Shown: piece by piece, positions 47,926-57,209 of the stretch
Layout of the letters: the number at the start of each line of letters is the position of its first letter
Position numbering within the stretch: position 1 is the stretch's first letter
From: Rhizobiales bacterium 32-66-11
GTDB lineage: Bacteria > Pseudomonadota > Alphaproteobacteria > Rhizobiales > Xanthobacteraceae
Direction: 5' to 3'
DNA length: 64,000 bases
Assembly (NCBI GenBank): GCA_002304505.1
Contig: NCEH01000026.1
Span: 1-64,000 of the forward strand
Program-made: the position numbers and the translations under genes
Notes under the pieces: generated by a model
What the model saw: only the letters and a program-made list of their open reading frames with translations
What the model was told of the DNA's origin: nothing
Databases searched by the model: none

Positions 47926-48882
47926 TCAGCGGCCGCGCTGGTGCAGAATGCGGCCGATGAGATTGAGCAGGATCTGGGCGGCGAGGATGGCGGTGACGCC
48001 GGCCGGATCATATTCGCGCGCCACCTCCACCAGGTCCACGCCGACGATGGTGCCCCGCTTGGCGAGGCCGTCCAGCAGTTCCAGCACCTCGTAATAGGTG
48101 AAGCCGCCATGGCTGGGCGTGCCGGTGCCGGGGGCAATGGAGGGGTCGAAGCCGTCGATGTCGATGCTCACGTAGTAGCGCGCGCCCGCCGGGATGCGCG
48201 CCAGCACCGCCTCGGTCCCGAGCTTGCGGATCTGCCGCACGCTCAGGATGTCGCTGCCCATGCGGCGGGCATCCTCATAGCCCTCGCGGGCGGTGGAGGA
48301 GACGTTGCGGATGCCGAGCTGGGTCAGGCCGGTGACATGAGACTGCTCGGCGGCACGGCGCATGGGGCTGCCGTGGCCGTTGCGCACGCCGTGGCGCTCG
48401 TCCACGAAATCGAGATGCGCGTCGAACTGCACCAGATGCACCGGCGCCTCGTCGGAAAAGGCGGCGACGCACGGGATGTTGATGGAATGATCCCCGCCGA
48501 GCACCACCGGCAGCGCGCCCGCCTTGAGAATCGCGCGCACCCCCGTCTCGATATTGGCGTGGCTGCGGGCGGTGTCAGTGTGGATCATGTCCGCATCGCC
48601 CATGTCCACGATGCGCGCCGCCCCCGCGGGCAGATAGACCACGTCGTCCTCATGGTCATAGGCGCCGGAATGGCCGAACGCGAACAAGGTCGACGCCTCG
48701 CGGATCGCGCGCGGACCCGAGCGGGCGCCGGAGCGCCATTGGGTGCCGAGATCGAACGGCGCGCCGAGGATGGCGACATCGGCCTCCAGCTTGTCCCAAT
48801 CGAGGCACAGCGGATATTTGCCGAAGGTGCAGATGCCGACGAAGGGCAGGTCGAGCCGCCCGCTTTCATATCCATGGGACAT
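47926..48882 (-). CDS. Agmatinase-family ureohydrolase, first of a tandem pair (downstream gene)
   Basis: A 318-residue binuclear-metal ureohydrolase that would release urea from a guanidino compound. All metal motifs are present: VLGGDHSINIP, VQFDAHLDFVDE and VSIDIDGFDPSIAPGTGTP. The substrate loop differs from its neighbour (SHGGFTYYEVLEL). AAGGAAAA precedes the ATG at 48880-48882. It lies 10 bases after the second ureohydrolase, at the 3' end of the operon with creatininase, SDRs and an ABC transporter. Substrates could be agmatine, guanidinobutyrate, guanidinoacetate or creatine-like molecules. Paired ureohydrolases sometimes form mixed oligomers. Confidence 0.85.
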   Translation of the reverse strand: MSHGYESGRLDLPFVGICTFGKYPLCLDWDKLEADVAILGAPFDLGTQWRSGARSGPRAIREASTLFAFGHSGAYDHEDDVVYLPAGAARIVDMGDADMIHTDTARSHANIETGVRAILKAGALPVVLGGDHSINIPCVAAFSDEAPVHLVQFDAHLDFVDERHGVRNGHGSPMRRAAEQSHVTGLTQLGIRNVSSTAREGYEDARRMGSDILSVRQIRKLGTEAVLARIPAGARYYVSIDIDGFDPSIAPGTGTPSHGGFTYYEVLELLDGLAKRGTIVGVDLVEVAREYDPAGVTAILAAQILLNLIGRILHQRGR

Positions 48883-48892
48883 GGGATTTTCC

Positions 48893-49861
48893 TTAGACAG
48901 CGAGCGGCGCGCCGCGCCGTTCGGCAACCGCAGCGGCCAGCACGCACAAAAGCTCGAACATGAGGCTCGCGCCCGTCAGCGCCGTGAGGCCGGACGGGTC
49001 GAACGGCGGCGACACCTCCACGAGATCCGCGCCGATCAGGTTCAGCCCCGCCAGCGCCCGCACCATGTGCTGCGCCTCTCGGGTGGTGAAGCCACCAATC
49101 TCCGGCGTGCCGGTGCCCGGCGCGAAGGAGGGGTCGAGGCTGTCGATGTCGAAGGTCACATAGGCCGGCTGTTCGCCGAGGATGGCACGGACCTCGTCCA
49201 TCACGTCCTGCGGCCCGCGCTTGATGAATTCCTCCATGAAGATCATGCGGATGCCGCACGCCTTCGCGAAGTCGAAGTTCGAGGCGTCCGAGATCGCCCC
49301 GCGCAGGCCGATCTGCACGAAGCGCTTGGGATCGATCAGCCCCTCCTCGATGGCGCGGCGGAACGGGGTGCCGTGGTTGTAGGGATTGCCGCCGAAAAAG
49401 CCGTCATAGGTGTCGGAATGGGCATCGAACTGCACCACGCCCACGGGTCCCTCGTTCACCAGCCCGCGCAGGATCGGCAGCGTCATCAGGTGATCGCCGC
49501 CGGCCGAGAGCGGCACCGCGCCCGCCGTGCGCACGCCGGCATAGAAATCGCCTACGAGCTTGAGGGTTTTCATCAAATCCAGCGGATCGACCGGGGCATC
49601 GCCGCAATCGGCGATCCGCGCCTGGTCGTACGGCGAGACGCCGGTGACATGATGCACCCGGCGCGTCAGGCTCGACTGGTTGCGCAATTCGCGCGGGCCA
49701 TGGCGCGTGCCGGCGCGATTGGTGACCCCGCCGTCGAATGGCACGCCGAGCAAAGCAATATCGACCTCGCCGGGCTCCGCCTGCGGCAGGCGCATGAAGG
49801 TGGCGATGCCGGCGAAGCGCGGGATGCTGCCGGAATCCGCCGGCTCGAACTTTCCAACCAT
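48893..49861 (-). CDS. Agmatinase-family ureohydrolase, second of a tandem pair (upstream gene)
   Basis: A 322-residue ureohydrolase with intact metal motifs SAGGDHLMTLP, VQFDAHSDTYDG and VTFDIDSLDPSFAPGTGTP. GGDHL in place of GGDHS and NPYNHGTPFRRAIEEGLI are features I associate with the guanidinopropionase/guanidinobutyrase side of the family rather than agmatinase proper. It is clearly different from its tandem partner, so the two are not a recent duplication. It follows the creatininase gene by 42 bp on the same strand. Confidence 0.85.
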   Translation of the reverse strand: MVGKFEPADSGSIPRFAGIATFMRLPQAEPGEVDIALLGVPFDGGVTNRAGTRHGPRELRNQSSLTRRVHHVTGVSPYDQARIADCGDAPVDPLDLMKTLKLVGDFYAGVRTAGAVPLSAGGDHLMTLPILRGLVNEGPVGVVQFDAHSDTYDGFFGGNPYNHGTPFRRAIEEGLIDPKRFVQIGLRGAISDASNFDFAKACGIRMIFMEEFIKRGPQDVMDEVRAILGEQPAYVTFDIDSLDPSFAPGTGTPEIGGFTTREAQHMVRALAGLNLIGADLVEVSPPFDPSGLTALTGASLMFELLCVLAAAVAERRGAPLAV

Positions 49862-49903
49862 GAAAAACCTGCCATCTGGCTCAAGCGGGCCGCGCCCGCG
49901 CCA

Positions 49904-50677
49904 TCAGAGATTGAATTCCTTGCGCACCGCTGCGGTGATGCCGGCGACATAATCGTCCATCAGCCACTGGCCCTTTTCGGCGGTCGAGCCATGGGCCACC
50001 GCCAGCACGCCGGATGCCGGGACAAAGCCTTTCGGCACCGGGTGCATGTCATAGGTGGGGAAGTGCGCCGGCCCGTCGGACGGCACCTTCTCCATCTCCA
50101 CCAGTTCGGGCCGCACCAGGAGCATGAGCGAGGTTTCCAGCAGGCTCGCGTGCTCCAGGTCGATGCCGGGGAAGCCGTCGGGGAACAGGCGTTCCAGCGT
50201 CTCGCGCCGGGCGAAATCCCAATATTCCAGGCGCATCAGCTGCATGCCGGTGATGCCGTCGCGGCGCAGCTCGCGCAGGCCGAGGTCCACGCCCTCGACG
50301 CCGGGCCACATGTTCTCGTAATGGCCGTTCACCACCACGATGCGCCGCACGCCATCGGCGCCAAGGGCGCGGATCACATCGCGCAGCACCAGGGCGAAGG
50401 TGTAGGCGTCCAGGCTCGTGGTGCCGGGAAAAGCCTCGCCGCCGCCGGAGCGGGGCTGGGACTTGTAGCCATAGGGGATTGCCGGCGCGACGATGCCGCC
50501 GATCTCCTCCGCTACCCGCGCGCACACGGCGGTGGGCAGCACCACGTCCACGTTCAGTGGCAGATGCGGCCCGTGCTGCTCGGTGGTGCCGAGCGGAATG
50601 AACACCGTCGCCCCGGCGGCGATCTTCGCCTGATATTGCGGCCAGCTCAGTTCGGCCATGTAGACGCTGTCGACCAT
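49904..50677 (-). CDS. Creatininase (creatinine amidohydrolase)
   Basis: A 257-residue member of the creatininase family, resembling the Pseudomonas enzyme over its whole length. Shared segments include IPLGTTEQHGPHLPLNVDVV with metal ligands, the distinctive YGYKSQPRSGGGEAFPGTTS, VVNGHYENM and DLEHASLLETSLM. It would open the ring of creatinine to creatine. Related creatininase-family enzymes act on other cyclic amides. It sits between an SDR gene and two ureohydrolase genes on the minus strand; no creatinase-type gene is present. Confidence 0.85.
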   Translation of the reverse strand: MVDSVYMAELSWPQYQAKIAAGATVFIPLGTTEQHGPHLPLNVDVVLPTAVCARVAEEIGGIVAPAIPYGYKSQPRSGGGEAFPGTTSLDAYTFALVLRDVIRALGADGVRRIVVVNGHYENMWPGVEGVDLGLRELRRDGITGMQLMRLEYWDFARRETLERLFPDGFPGIDLEHASLLETSLMLLVRPELVEMEKVPSDGPAHFPTYDMHPVPKGFVPASGVLAVAHGSTAEKGQWLMDDYVAGITAAVRKEFNL

Positions 50678-50688
50678 TGTGTTTCCCC

Positions 50689-51414
50689 TCAGTGCATGGC
50701 CGCGCCGCCATCGACGCTGATGCATTGGCCGGTGATGAAATTCGTATGGCGGGAGGCGAGGAAGGCGACCGCCTCGGCCACCTCCTCCGGCCGGCCGATG
50801 CGGCGCAGCGGATTGTGGGTTTCCAGCGCCTGCTGGGCAGCGTCCATGCCGGCGAAATTGAGCAAGGGCGTATCCACCGGCCCGGGCGCCACAGCATTCA
50901 CCAGGATGCGCGGGGCAAGCTCGCGCGCCCAGGAACGGGTCAGCGCCAGTATGGCGCCCTTGGTGGCGCAATAGCCCGAGGCGCCCTGCCGGCCGAGATA
51001 GCCGAGCTCGGACGCAATATTGATGATGCGCCCGTGTTCGCCGAACAGCCGAGCGGCTTCGCGCGCCATCAGGATGGTGCCGCGCACGTTCACCGCCAGC
51101 ATCTTCTCGAAGGCGGCAAAATCGAAGGCGCAGAGCGGACTCTCCAGGTCCAGCCCGGCGCTGTTCACGATCACGTCGAGCCCGCCGAGGTGCGCCGCCG
51201 CCGCATCCATCGCCGCGACCACCGCCGCCTCGTCGGTAAGATCGACCGTGACGGGATGCCAGGCGGACGCCTCCATGGCTTGGATGTCGAACCCCACCAC
51301 ATGGGCGCCGGCGCGCGCCAGCCGGTCGGCGCAAGCGCGGCCGATGCCGCTCGCAGCTCCGGTGACGACGATGCACAGGCCTTGGTGCGGCAAGGTCTCA
51401 GATGGGTTCACCAC
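50689..51414 (-). CDS. Short-chain dehydrogenase/reductase, copy A
   Basis: A 241-residue classical SDR. The cofactor motif is VTGAASGIGRA, followed by NSAGL, with active-site Ser in IASELGYLG and Tyr-Lys in GYCATKGA. It starts with GTG, best at 51412-51414, where GGAG lies seven bases upstream; the next GTG at 51411 is an alternative. The frame overlaps the upstream SDR gene by 17 bases. It stands 11 bp before creatininase. Substrate unknown. Confidence 0.85.
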   Translation of the reverse strand: MVNPSETLPHQGLCIVVTGAASGIGRACADRLARAGAHVVGFDIQAMEASAWHPVTVDLTDEAAVVAAMDAAAAHLGGLDVIVNSAGLDLESPLCAFDFAAFEKMLAVNVRGTILMAREAARLFGEHGRIINIASELGYLGRQGASGYCATKGAILALTRSWARELAPRILVNAVAPGPVDTPLLNFAGMDAAQQALETHNPLRRIGRPEEVAEAVAFLASRHTNFITGQCISVDGGAAMH

Positions 51415-52090
51415 GGCGCTTCTCCACGATCGAGGGCAGCGCCTGCACCGCCACGATCTCGCGCAGCAGATCGTCCTCCGGCCGGCCGGTGCGCTCGGCC
51501 ATGGCGCGCAGGGAGCGCAGCGAAGCGTCCGTGCGCACCCAGCCGGGGCACACCGCATTCACGTTGATGCCGCGCGGGCCGAGTTCCTTGGCGAAGGTCT
51601 TGGTCAGGCCGATCACCGCATGCTTGGACGCCACATAGGCGCCGAACAGCGGCTCGGCGGTGCGCGACCAGATGGAGGCGGTATTGATGATGCGCCCGCC
51701 GTGGGAGAGCTTCGGCGCGAAGGCGCGGGTGGCGAGGAACGTGCCGGTCACGTTGATCTCCACCACGCGGCGGAACCGAAGCTCGTTTTCCGCGCTCGGA
51801 TCATCCAGCGGCGTGACCAACTCCAGCCCGGCATTGTTCACCAGCACGTCCAGATGGGCGATCTCCTGCGCCACGGCTTCGAGATCGGCGGTGCGCGTGA
51901 TGTCGGCCCTGTGGCCACGCGCGCCGAGCCGCTCGGCGGCTTCGAAGATGCCGTCATCCTCCGCCAGCATGTGCAGATCGGCCCCCGCAGCCGCGAACGC
52001 GCGCGCGATGCCGAGGCCGATGCCCCGGCTTGATCCCGTCACGAGAACCGCGCGCCCCGCGAGGCCGCCCAGCAGTCCGCCCGCCATCAT
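51398..52090 (-). CDS. Short-chain dehydrogenase/reductase, copy B
   Basis: A 230-residue SDR with VTGSSRGIGLG, NNAGLE, INTASIWS and YVASKHA as cofactor and catalytic motifs. It is only distantly like copy A. The ATG overlaps the stop codon of the ABC ATPase gene (ATGA), binding the oxidoreductase genes to the transporter in one transcript. The C-terminus lacks the usual YITGQ-x-x-x-VDGG ending and stops with VEKRRGEPI, slightly short for the family. Confidence 0.83.
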   Translation of the reverse strand: MMAGGLLGGLAGRAVLVTGSSRGIGLGIARAFAAAGADLHMLAEDDGIFEAAERLGARGHRADITRTADLEAVAQEIAHLDVLVNNAGLELVTPLDDPSAENELRFRRVVEINVTGTFLATRAFAPKLSHGGRIINTASIWSRTAEPLFGAYVASKHAVIGLTKTFAKELGPRGINVNAVCPGWVRTDASLRSLRAMAERTGRPEDDLLREIVAVQALPSIVEKRRGEPI

Positions 52091-52860
52091 GGTTCTTCTC
52101 CCGCGCTCGCCCGCACCAGGCGCAGCATTTCGTTGCGCAGGGCGAAGAAATCCGCCCCGTCGCGCATCTCCAGCGTGCGGTCCTCGCCGAGGCGCGCGCG
52201 CACGTCGATTTCCGCCATGATCCGCGCCGGGCGCTTGGAAAACACGATGACCCGGTCGGCGAGGAAGGCGGCTTCCTCCACATCATGGGTCACGAACACC
52301 ACGGTCTTCGCGTCGCGCCGCTGGATGCGCCGCAACTCGCCCTGCAATTGCTCGCGCCGCTGGGCATCGAGCGCGCCGAAGGGCTCGTCCATCAGCAGCA
52401 CGTCGGAACCGGCGGCGAGCGTGCGGGCGATGGCGATGCGCTGGCGCATGCCGCCGGAGACCCGGTTCGGATAGGTGTCGGAGAATTCGTAGAGGCCGAC
52501 CAGATCGAGATAATGATCCCGCCGGCCCAGCTTCTCCTCCTCCGACAGATCGGTGCGGTAGCGCATGCCGAAGGCGACGTTTTCCGCCACCGTCAGCCAG
52601 GGAAAAGAAGAATAGGACTGGAACACCATGCCGCGCCGCCAGTCCGGCCCGCCCACGGGTGCGCCATCCAGGCGGATGTCCTCGGTGCTCGGGGTATCGA
52701 GACCGCCGATCATGCGCATCAAGGTGGTCTTGCCGCAGCCCGAGGGCCCGAGGAACACCACGAATTCGTTGCGGGCGATTTGCAGGTTGAACGGCGTCGC
52801 CACCACCTCGACCTTGCCGAAGCGCTTGGTGACATTGGTGAATGTGAGATGTGCCGTCAT
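52087..52860 (-). CDS. ABC transporter ATP-binding protein (nitrate/taurine type)
   Basis: A 257-residue ATPase of the SsuB/TauB/NrtD class. Walker A is GPSGCGKTT, the signature is VSGGMRQRIAIAR, Walker B is VLLMDEPFGALD and the H-loop VTHDVEEA. It would power import with the permease encoded 10 bases upstream. This class carries small organic anions, sulfonates and pyrimidine or guanidine-type compounds; the operon context points to creatinine-like solutes, by inference. Confidence 0.92.
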   Translation of the reverse strand: MTAHLTFTNVTKRFGKVEVVATPFNLQIARNEFVVFLGPSGCGKTTLMRMIGGLDTPSTEDIRLDGAPVGGPDWRRGMVFQSYSSFPWLTVAENVAFGMRYRTDLSEEEKLGRRDHYLDLVGLYEFSDTYPNRVSGGMRQRIAIARTLAAGSDVLLMDEPFGALDAQRREQLQGELRRIQRRDAKTVVFVTHDVEEAAFLADRVIVFSKRPARIMAEIDVRARLGEDRTLEMRDGADFFALRNEMLRLVRASAGEEP

Positions 52861-52870
52861 CCGTGCATCC

Positions 52871-53755
52871 TCACAGATAGCGGAAGGCGCGGCGGTGGGC
52901 CGCCCGCAGCAATTGGTCGGTGAGAAGGCCGATGATGCCGATGAGGAACACGCCCGCCATGACTTCCGGCGTCTTCATGTAGCGGCGTGCCGCCCAAATG
53001 ACGAAGCCCAGCCCGGAATCCGCCGCCACGATCTCGGCGATGATCAGATAGGTCCAGCACCAGCCGAGCGTGATGCGCAGATTGTCCACCAGCCCCGGCA
53101 GCATGGCGCGGAAGGCCACATCCTTCAGCACCTGCCCGGGCTTGGCGCCGACCGTATAGGCGATCTCGATATATTCCTGCGGCACCCGCCGCATGTCGTC
53201 GGACACCAGCAGCACCAATTGGAAGAAGGTGCCGAGCCAGAGCAGGAAGATCTTGGTCTCTTCCCCCACGCCGAACCAGATGATGGAGAGCGGCACCAGC
53301 GCCGGCACCGGCAGATAGCGGATGAAATCCACGATGGGTTCGAGTGCAGCGCCGATGGCGCGATAGGCGCTCATCATCATGCCGATGGGAATGGCCATCA
53401 CGGCCGCCAGCAGGAACGCGCTCCACACCCGCAGGATCGAGACCCAGGCGTTCCAGGCCAGATGCTGGTCCGCGAACATGCGCATCATGGCCGAAATCAC
53501 GGCGCTCGGCGCGGGAAAGAACACCGGGTTCGTAAGCCCGAGCCGCGCCACCCCTTCCCAGACCGCCAGAACCAGCGCGCTGGCGGCGAGCGCGATCAGC
53601 GCGCTGACGGTGCGCGGCAGGGGCGCGCGCAGGCGGAACAGGTCGCGCAGCGCAAACCCGCCACCCATCGCCGGCGCGCCGCCCGATGCCCCGCCGGGCT
53701 CACCACCGCCAGCGGCCTGCGCCGGCGATGAAGAGGATGCGGCAGGCTCGCTCAC
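52871..53755 (-). CDS. ABC transporter permease (nitrate/taurine type)
   Basis: A 294-residue inner-membrane permease of the BPD_transp_1 family with about six membrane segments after a Ser/Pro/Gly-rich cytoplasmic leader (residues 1-35). The EAA-type loop reads EYIEIAYTVGAKPGQVLKDV. It starts with GTG at 53753-53755, overlapping the binding-protein stop codon. It is intact even though the binding-protein gene upstream is broken. Confidence 0.9.
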   Translation of the reverse strand: MSEPAASSSSPAQAAGGGEPGGASGGAPAMGGGFALRDLFRLRAPLPRTVSALIALAASALVLAVWEGVARLGLTNPVFFPAPSAVISAMMRMFADQHLAWNAWVSILRVWSAFLLAAVMAIPIGMMMSAYRAIGAALEPIVDFIRYLPVPALVPLSIIWFGVGEETKIFLLWLGTFFQLVLLVSDDMRRVPQEYIEIAYTVGAKPGQVLKDVAFRAMLPGLVDNLRITLGWCWTYLIIAEIVAADSGLGFVIWAARRYMKTPEVMAGVFLIGIIGLLTDQLLRAAHRRAFRYL

Positions 53756-54686
53756 TTCGTCCCCGCGATTGCGGACACCACCGAGGGGTCGATCTGCTGG
53801 GCGGGGTCGAGCTTGGTGTCGGCGGCACCATTCTCGAGATTCAGCTCCATCACCGTGTTGAAGATGCCATAGAGCGTGCCCGGTTTGCCGGCGGTGCCGA
53901 TATAGGTCTCGGCATCGGCAAGCGAGGTATAAGCAAGCGAGGTGTCGAGAATGTCCTTCACCTCGGCCTCGCTCAAATTGAAGTGCGGCGCGGCGAGCTT
54001 GATGAATTCAGCCGGATTTTTCTTGTAGAGATCGACCGCCTCATAAATCCCCTTCAGAAACGCCTGATACTTCTTCGGGTTGACCTTCAGATCGTCCTGA
54101 CGCGCCGCGATGATATCAACGATGATATCGCTGTCCTTGGAGGAGAGCAGGATCTTGCCCTTGCGGTTCGCGTTGGCCGTGATCGCCTGCGACAGGACGG
54201 GCTCGTAGGTGGCGATCGCCACGATCGAGGGATCGGCGAACACCGCGACCGTATCGGCGGTGGCGATCTCCTTCATCTTCAGATCCTTGAGGGTGAGCCC
54301 CTCCTTCTTCAGCGCCAGTCGACGGACGAAATCGACCCGTCCGCGATCACGCCATCGCCGCCCACCGACTTGTCGATGGTGCCGATGATGATCCCGGGCG
54401 TGGAGGCATCGCGCGGGCGGCCCTGATGCTCGCCCACCGTGCGCATGTCGACCTCGATGTCGCCGCGCGCCATGGCGGCCATGACGTTCGAGCGGTCGTC
54501 CTCGAATCGCATGTCGACCTCGAGGCCTTGGGATTTGAAATAGCCCTTGTCCATGGCCACAAAGACCGGCGCGAAGCCGGGCCAGGTGGGCGCGAGGACC
54601 CGGATCTTGTCGGCGGCGGAAGCAGGCGCCGAAAGGGCCAGCAGGCCCAGGACGGCGAAAGCGGCAATGCGATCTCTATGCCTCAT
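53752..54686 (-). pseudogene. ABC transporter periplasmic binding protein (NMT1/SsuA type), frameshifted by internal deletion
   Basis: The 5' part (from ATG 54684-54686, with AAGGAG upstream) encodes a signal peptide (FAVLGLLALSAPASAAD) and the N-terminal lobe to GVIADGSISSVDWR, then stops at 54309. The 3' part resumes in another frame (VRRLALKKEGLTLKDLKMKE and on) and continues normally to 53752. The stretch that links these two motifs in SsuA-type proteins, roughly 20-30 residues, is missing, so the lesion is a deletion with frameshift, not a point error. Without a repaired copy the transporter should be inactive, unless another binding protein serves it. Confidence 0.82.
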
Positions 54687-54760
54687 GGCGGTCGCTCCTT
54701 GGAAGGTGACCCCATGCTCCGGCATATTCACATCCGGAAAAATCGTTTTTATTGAAACCC

Positions 54761-54782
54761 CACATCGAGAATTCTAGATGTG
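54761..54782. promoter_or_regulatory. 22-bp palindrome between divergent LysR and transporter genes
   Basis: CACATCGAGAATTCTAGATG followed by TG is a near-perfect inverted repeat; only one base pair of the eleven fails. It lies 25 bases upstream of the LysR ATG and 75 upstream of the binding-protein start. This is where a LysR protein would bind to control both directions. Confidence 0.6.
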
Positions 54783-54806
54783 AGGTGAAAGGCAGAGGGA
54801 AAGCCC

Positions 54807-55680
54807 ATGCGGCGCCTGGATAATATCGACCTGCGCCTGCTGCGGGTGTTCGTGGCCTTGACCGAGGCGGGGGGCTTCGCCGACGCGCAAATCACCCTCA
54901 ACCTGTCCCAATCCACCCTTTCCACCCATCTGGCGGCGCTGGAACGCAAGCTCGGCGGTCAATTGTGCGAGCGCGGGCGGGCCGGCTTCCGCCTCACCCC
55001 GTTCGGCGAATCCACCTTCGCCGCCGCCAAACAATTGTTCACCGATATCGACGCGTTCCACGGCCGCATCGGCCGCGACCAGCGCACCCTCGTCGGGCGG
55101 CTGCGGCTCGGCATCGTGGACGGGGTGGTGACCAATCCCAAACTCGGCCTTCAGACCGCCCTCGCGCGCTATATGGACTATGCCTCCGAAGTCTTCGTGG
55201 ACCTCGAACTGGGCACGCCGCTGGTGCTGGAACAGGAATTGATGGACGGCGCCCGCGATATCGATTCCCCTGCATCGCGAGCCCCATGCGCTCTATTGCG
55301 GGAAGGGGCATGCGCTGTTCGATGTGCCCGGGCGGCAGGTGCAGCATGCCCAGATCGAGGCGGCGCTGTTCTCCGTGCGGCGCTATCGCCACCTCGACGA
55401 CCTCTACCGGGTCAACCACCCGCGCGCGAGCGCCTCCATCATGCATATGGAGGCGCAGGTGATGATGATCCTCTCGGGCCATTTCATCGGCTACCTGCCG
55501 CGCCACATCGGCGACGACTGGGCGCGGCGCGGCGAGATGCGGGCCCTGAAGCCCGAAAGCTACGGCTTTGAATCCGCGCATTTCGTCGCAACGCGGCGGT
55601 TGAAGGGCGAGCAGCCGCTGGTGGACGCCTTCGTCAAGGAACTGAAGGCCCAGGTCAGCGAAACCGCCCGCCCCACCTAA
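54807..55680 (+). pseudogene. LysR-family regulator, frameshifted by internal deletion
   Basis: The first part (54807 to about 55262) carries a normal helix-turn-helix (DLRLLRVFVALTEAGGFADA, LSQSTLSTHLAALERKLGGQ) and part of the effector domain to MDGARDI. The reading frame then shifts. The continuation in the other frame starts at IPLHREPHALYCGKGHALFD (about 55264) and runs to the proper end at 55680. Roughly 20 residues usual at this point are missing. The gene is divergent from the ABC/creatininase operon and was probably its regulator. The lesion matches the type seen in the adjacent binding-protein gene. Confidence 0.82.
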
Positions 55681-55682
55681 GT

Positions 55683-57128
55683 TCAGCGGGTTAGGTTCAC
55701 CGTGATGTTCTTCGACTGGGTGAAGCTATCCAGCATCGCCGAAAGCGAGAACTCCCGGCCGAGGCCGCTTTGCTTGTATCCGCCATAGGAATGCCCCGGC
55801 AATTGCCCAGCTCCTTGGTTGATTTGCACCCATCCGGCTTCCACATCACGGGCAGTGCGCAGGGCCTTGCCGATGTCGTGGGTCCAGATGTAAGCGGCAA
55901 GGCCGTAATGACTGTCGTTGGCCATCTTGACGACCTCGCCCTCGTCCTCCCACGGGATGGCGACGAGCACCGGCCCGAAGATTTCCTCCCGCGCCAGCCG
56001 CCAGTCGTTTTCCGCCTGGGCGAACGCGGTGGGGCGCATGAAATAGCCTTCGCTCAGCGGTCCCTCCGTCTCCGGCAAGCCGCCCATGACGAGGCGCGAG
56101 CCCTTCTGCTGCAAGCCTTCTTCCACATAGCCGCGCACCTTGGTGAACTGCTTTTCATTGATGATGGCGCCGATGTCGGTGTCCTCCGCCAACGGGTCGC
56201 CGAGGCGCAGCTTTCCGGCCTTGTCGGCGAGGCGTTCGAGGAAACCGTCATAGATCGAGCGGTGCAGGAACAGGCGCGAACCGGCGGTGCAGGACTGGCT
56301 TTGGCGGGTGAAGCGCATGGCGGCGATGATGCCGTCCACCACCCAATCCTCGTCCGCATCGGGGAAGACGATGGACGGGCTCTTGCCGCCAAGCTCCAGG
56401 GAAACCGGGAGAATTCGCTTCGCAGCGGCCTCCATCACCAGCTTGCCGACGGCGGTGGAGCCGGTAAAGGACAGCTTCGCCACGAGCGGATGGTTGATCA
56501 GCGGCGCGCCGCATTCCGGGCCGGTGCCGGTGAGCATGTTGACGACGCCGGGGGGCAGATGCTCGGCGCAGATTTCGGCCAGCATCAGCACCGCCAGCGG
56601 GGCATCCTCGGCGGTCTTCATGACCATGGTATTGCCCGCGCAGAGCGCCGGCGCGATCTTCACCGCGGCCAGCAAAAACGGGGCATTCCAAGGGATTACG
56701 GCTGCCACCACCCCGAGCGGCTCGCGCTGGGTATAGCTGAGCAGATCGTCGGAGAAGGGCAAGGTCTCGCCCTTCAGCTCGCCCGAAAGTCCGCCGAAAT
56801 AGCGGAACATCTCCGCCGCCGCCTTGGTCTCCGGCCGGGCCTGGGTGCGCAAAGCGTTGCCGGTCTCGGTGGCGATGGTTCTGGCGATTTCCTCGTGCCG
56901 GGCATCGATGCCGTCGGCGATCTTGATCAGCATCCGACCCCGCTCACGCGGCGGGACCTTGCGCCAGGATGCGAATGATTCCAATGCCTTGGCGACCGCG
57001 AGATCGACGTCTGCGGCGCCGCCCCGGGGCACTTCGGCGAAGATTTTACGCCGGGCCGGGTTCTCGACGGTGAGGGTTTGGCCCGATTGAAGCTGCGCGC
57101 CGGTGAGGGTCTTTTCGCCCGTATTCAT
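55683..57128 (-). CDS. Aldehyde dehydrogenase (NAD(P)-dependent)
   Basis: A 481-residue ALDH-superfamily enzyme that oxidises an aldehyde to the acid. Cofactor and active-site motifs are IPWNAPFLLA, FTGSTAVGK, LELGGKSP (catalytic Glu) and RQSQSCTAGSR (catalytic Cys). The later EEIFGPVL is also present. GGAGGACC lies just before the ATG at 57126-57128. It is convergent with the broken LysR gene (two bases between stops) and lies 81 bp downstream of a GntR gene on the same strand. Substrate unknown. Confidence 0.88.
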   Translation of the reverse strand: MNTGEKTLTGAQLQSGQTLTVENPARRKIFAEVPRGGAADVDLAVAKALESFASWRKVPPRERGRMLIKIADGIDARHEEIARTIATETGNALRTQARPETKAAAEMFRYFGGLSGELKGETLPFSDDLLSYTQREPLGVVAAVIPWNAPFLLAAVKIAPALCAGNTMVMKTAEDAPLAVLMLAEICAEHLPPGVVNMLTGTGPECGAPLINHPLVAKLSFTGSTAVGKLVMEAAAKRILPVSLELGGKSPSIVFPDADEDWVVDGIIAAMRFTRQSQSCTAGSRLFLHRSIYDGFLERLADKAGKLRLGDPLAEDTDIGAIINEKQFTKVRGYVEEGLQQKGSRLVMGGLPETEGPLSEGYFMRPTAFAQAENDWRLAREEIFGPVLVAIPWEDEGEVVKMANDSHYGLAAYIWTHDIGKALRTARDVEAGWVQINQGAGQLPGHSYGGYKQSGLGREFSLSAMLDSFTQSKNITVNLTR

Positions 57129-57209
57129 ATGGTCCTCCCTTGACTCGCGAAGCGTGCGCCCCGCTCCGGCGTGACGCCGAATTTTCACGATTTTACAATG
57201 TTTTGACGC

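Noticed and set aside
54309..54686. Treating the two parts of the transporter binding protein as separate small genes
   Set aside because: The parts are the two halves of one SsuA-type protein on the same strand; only the join is missing.
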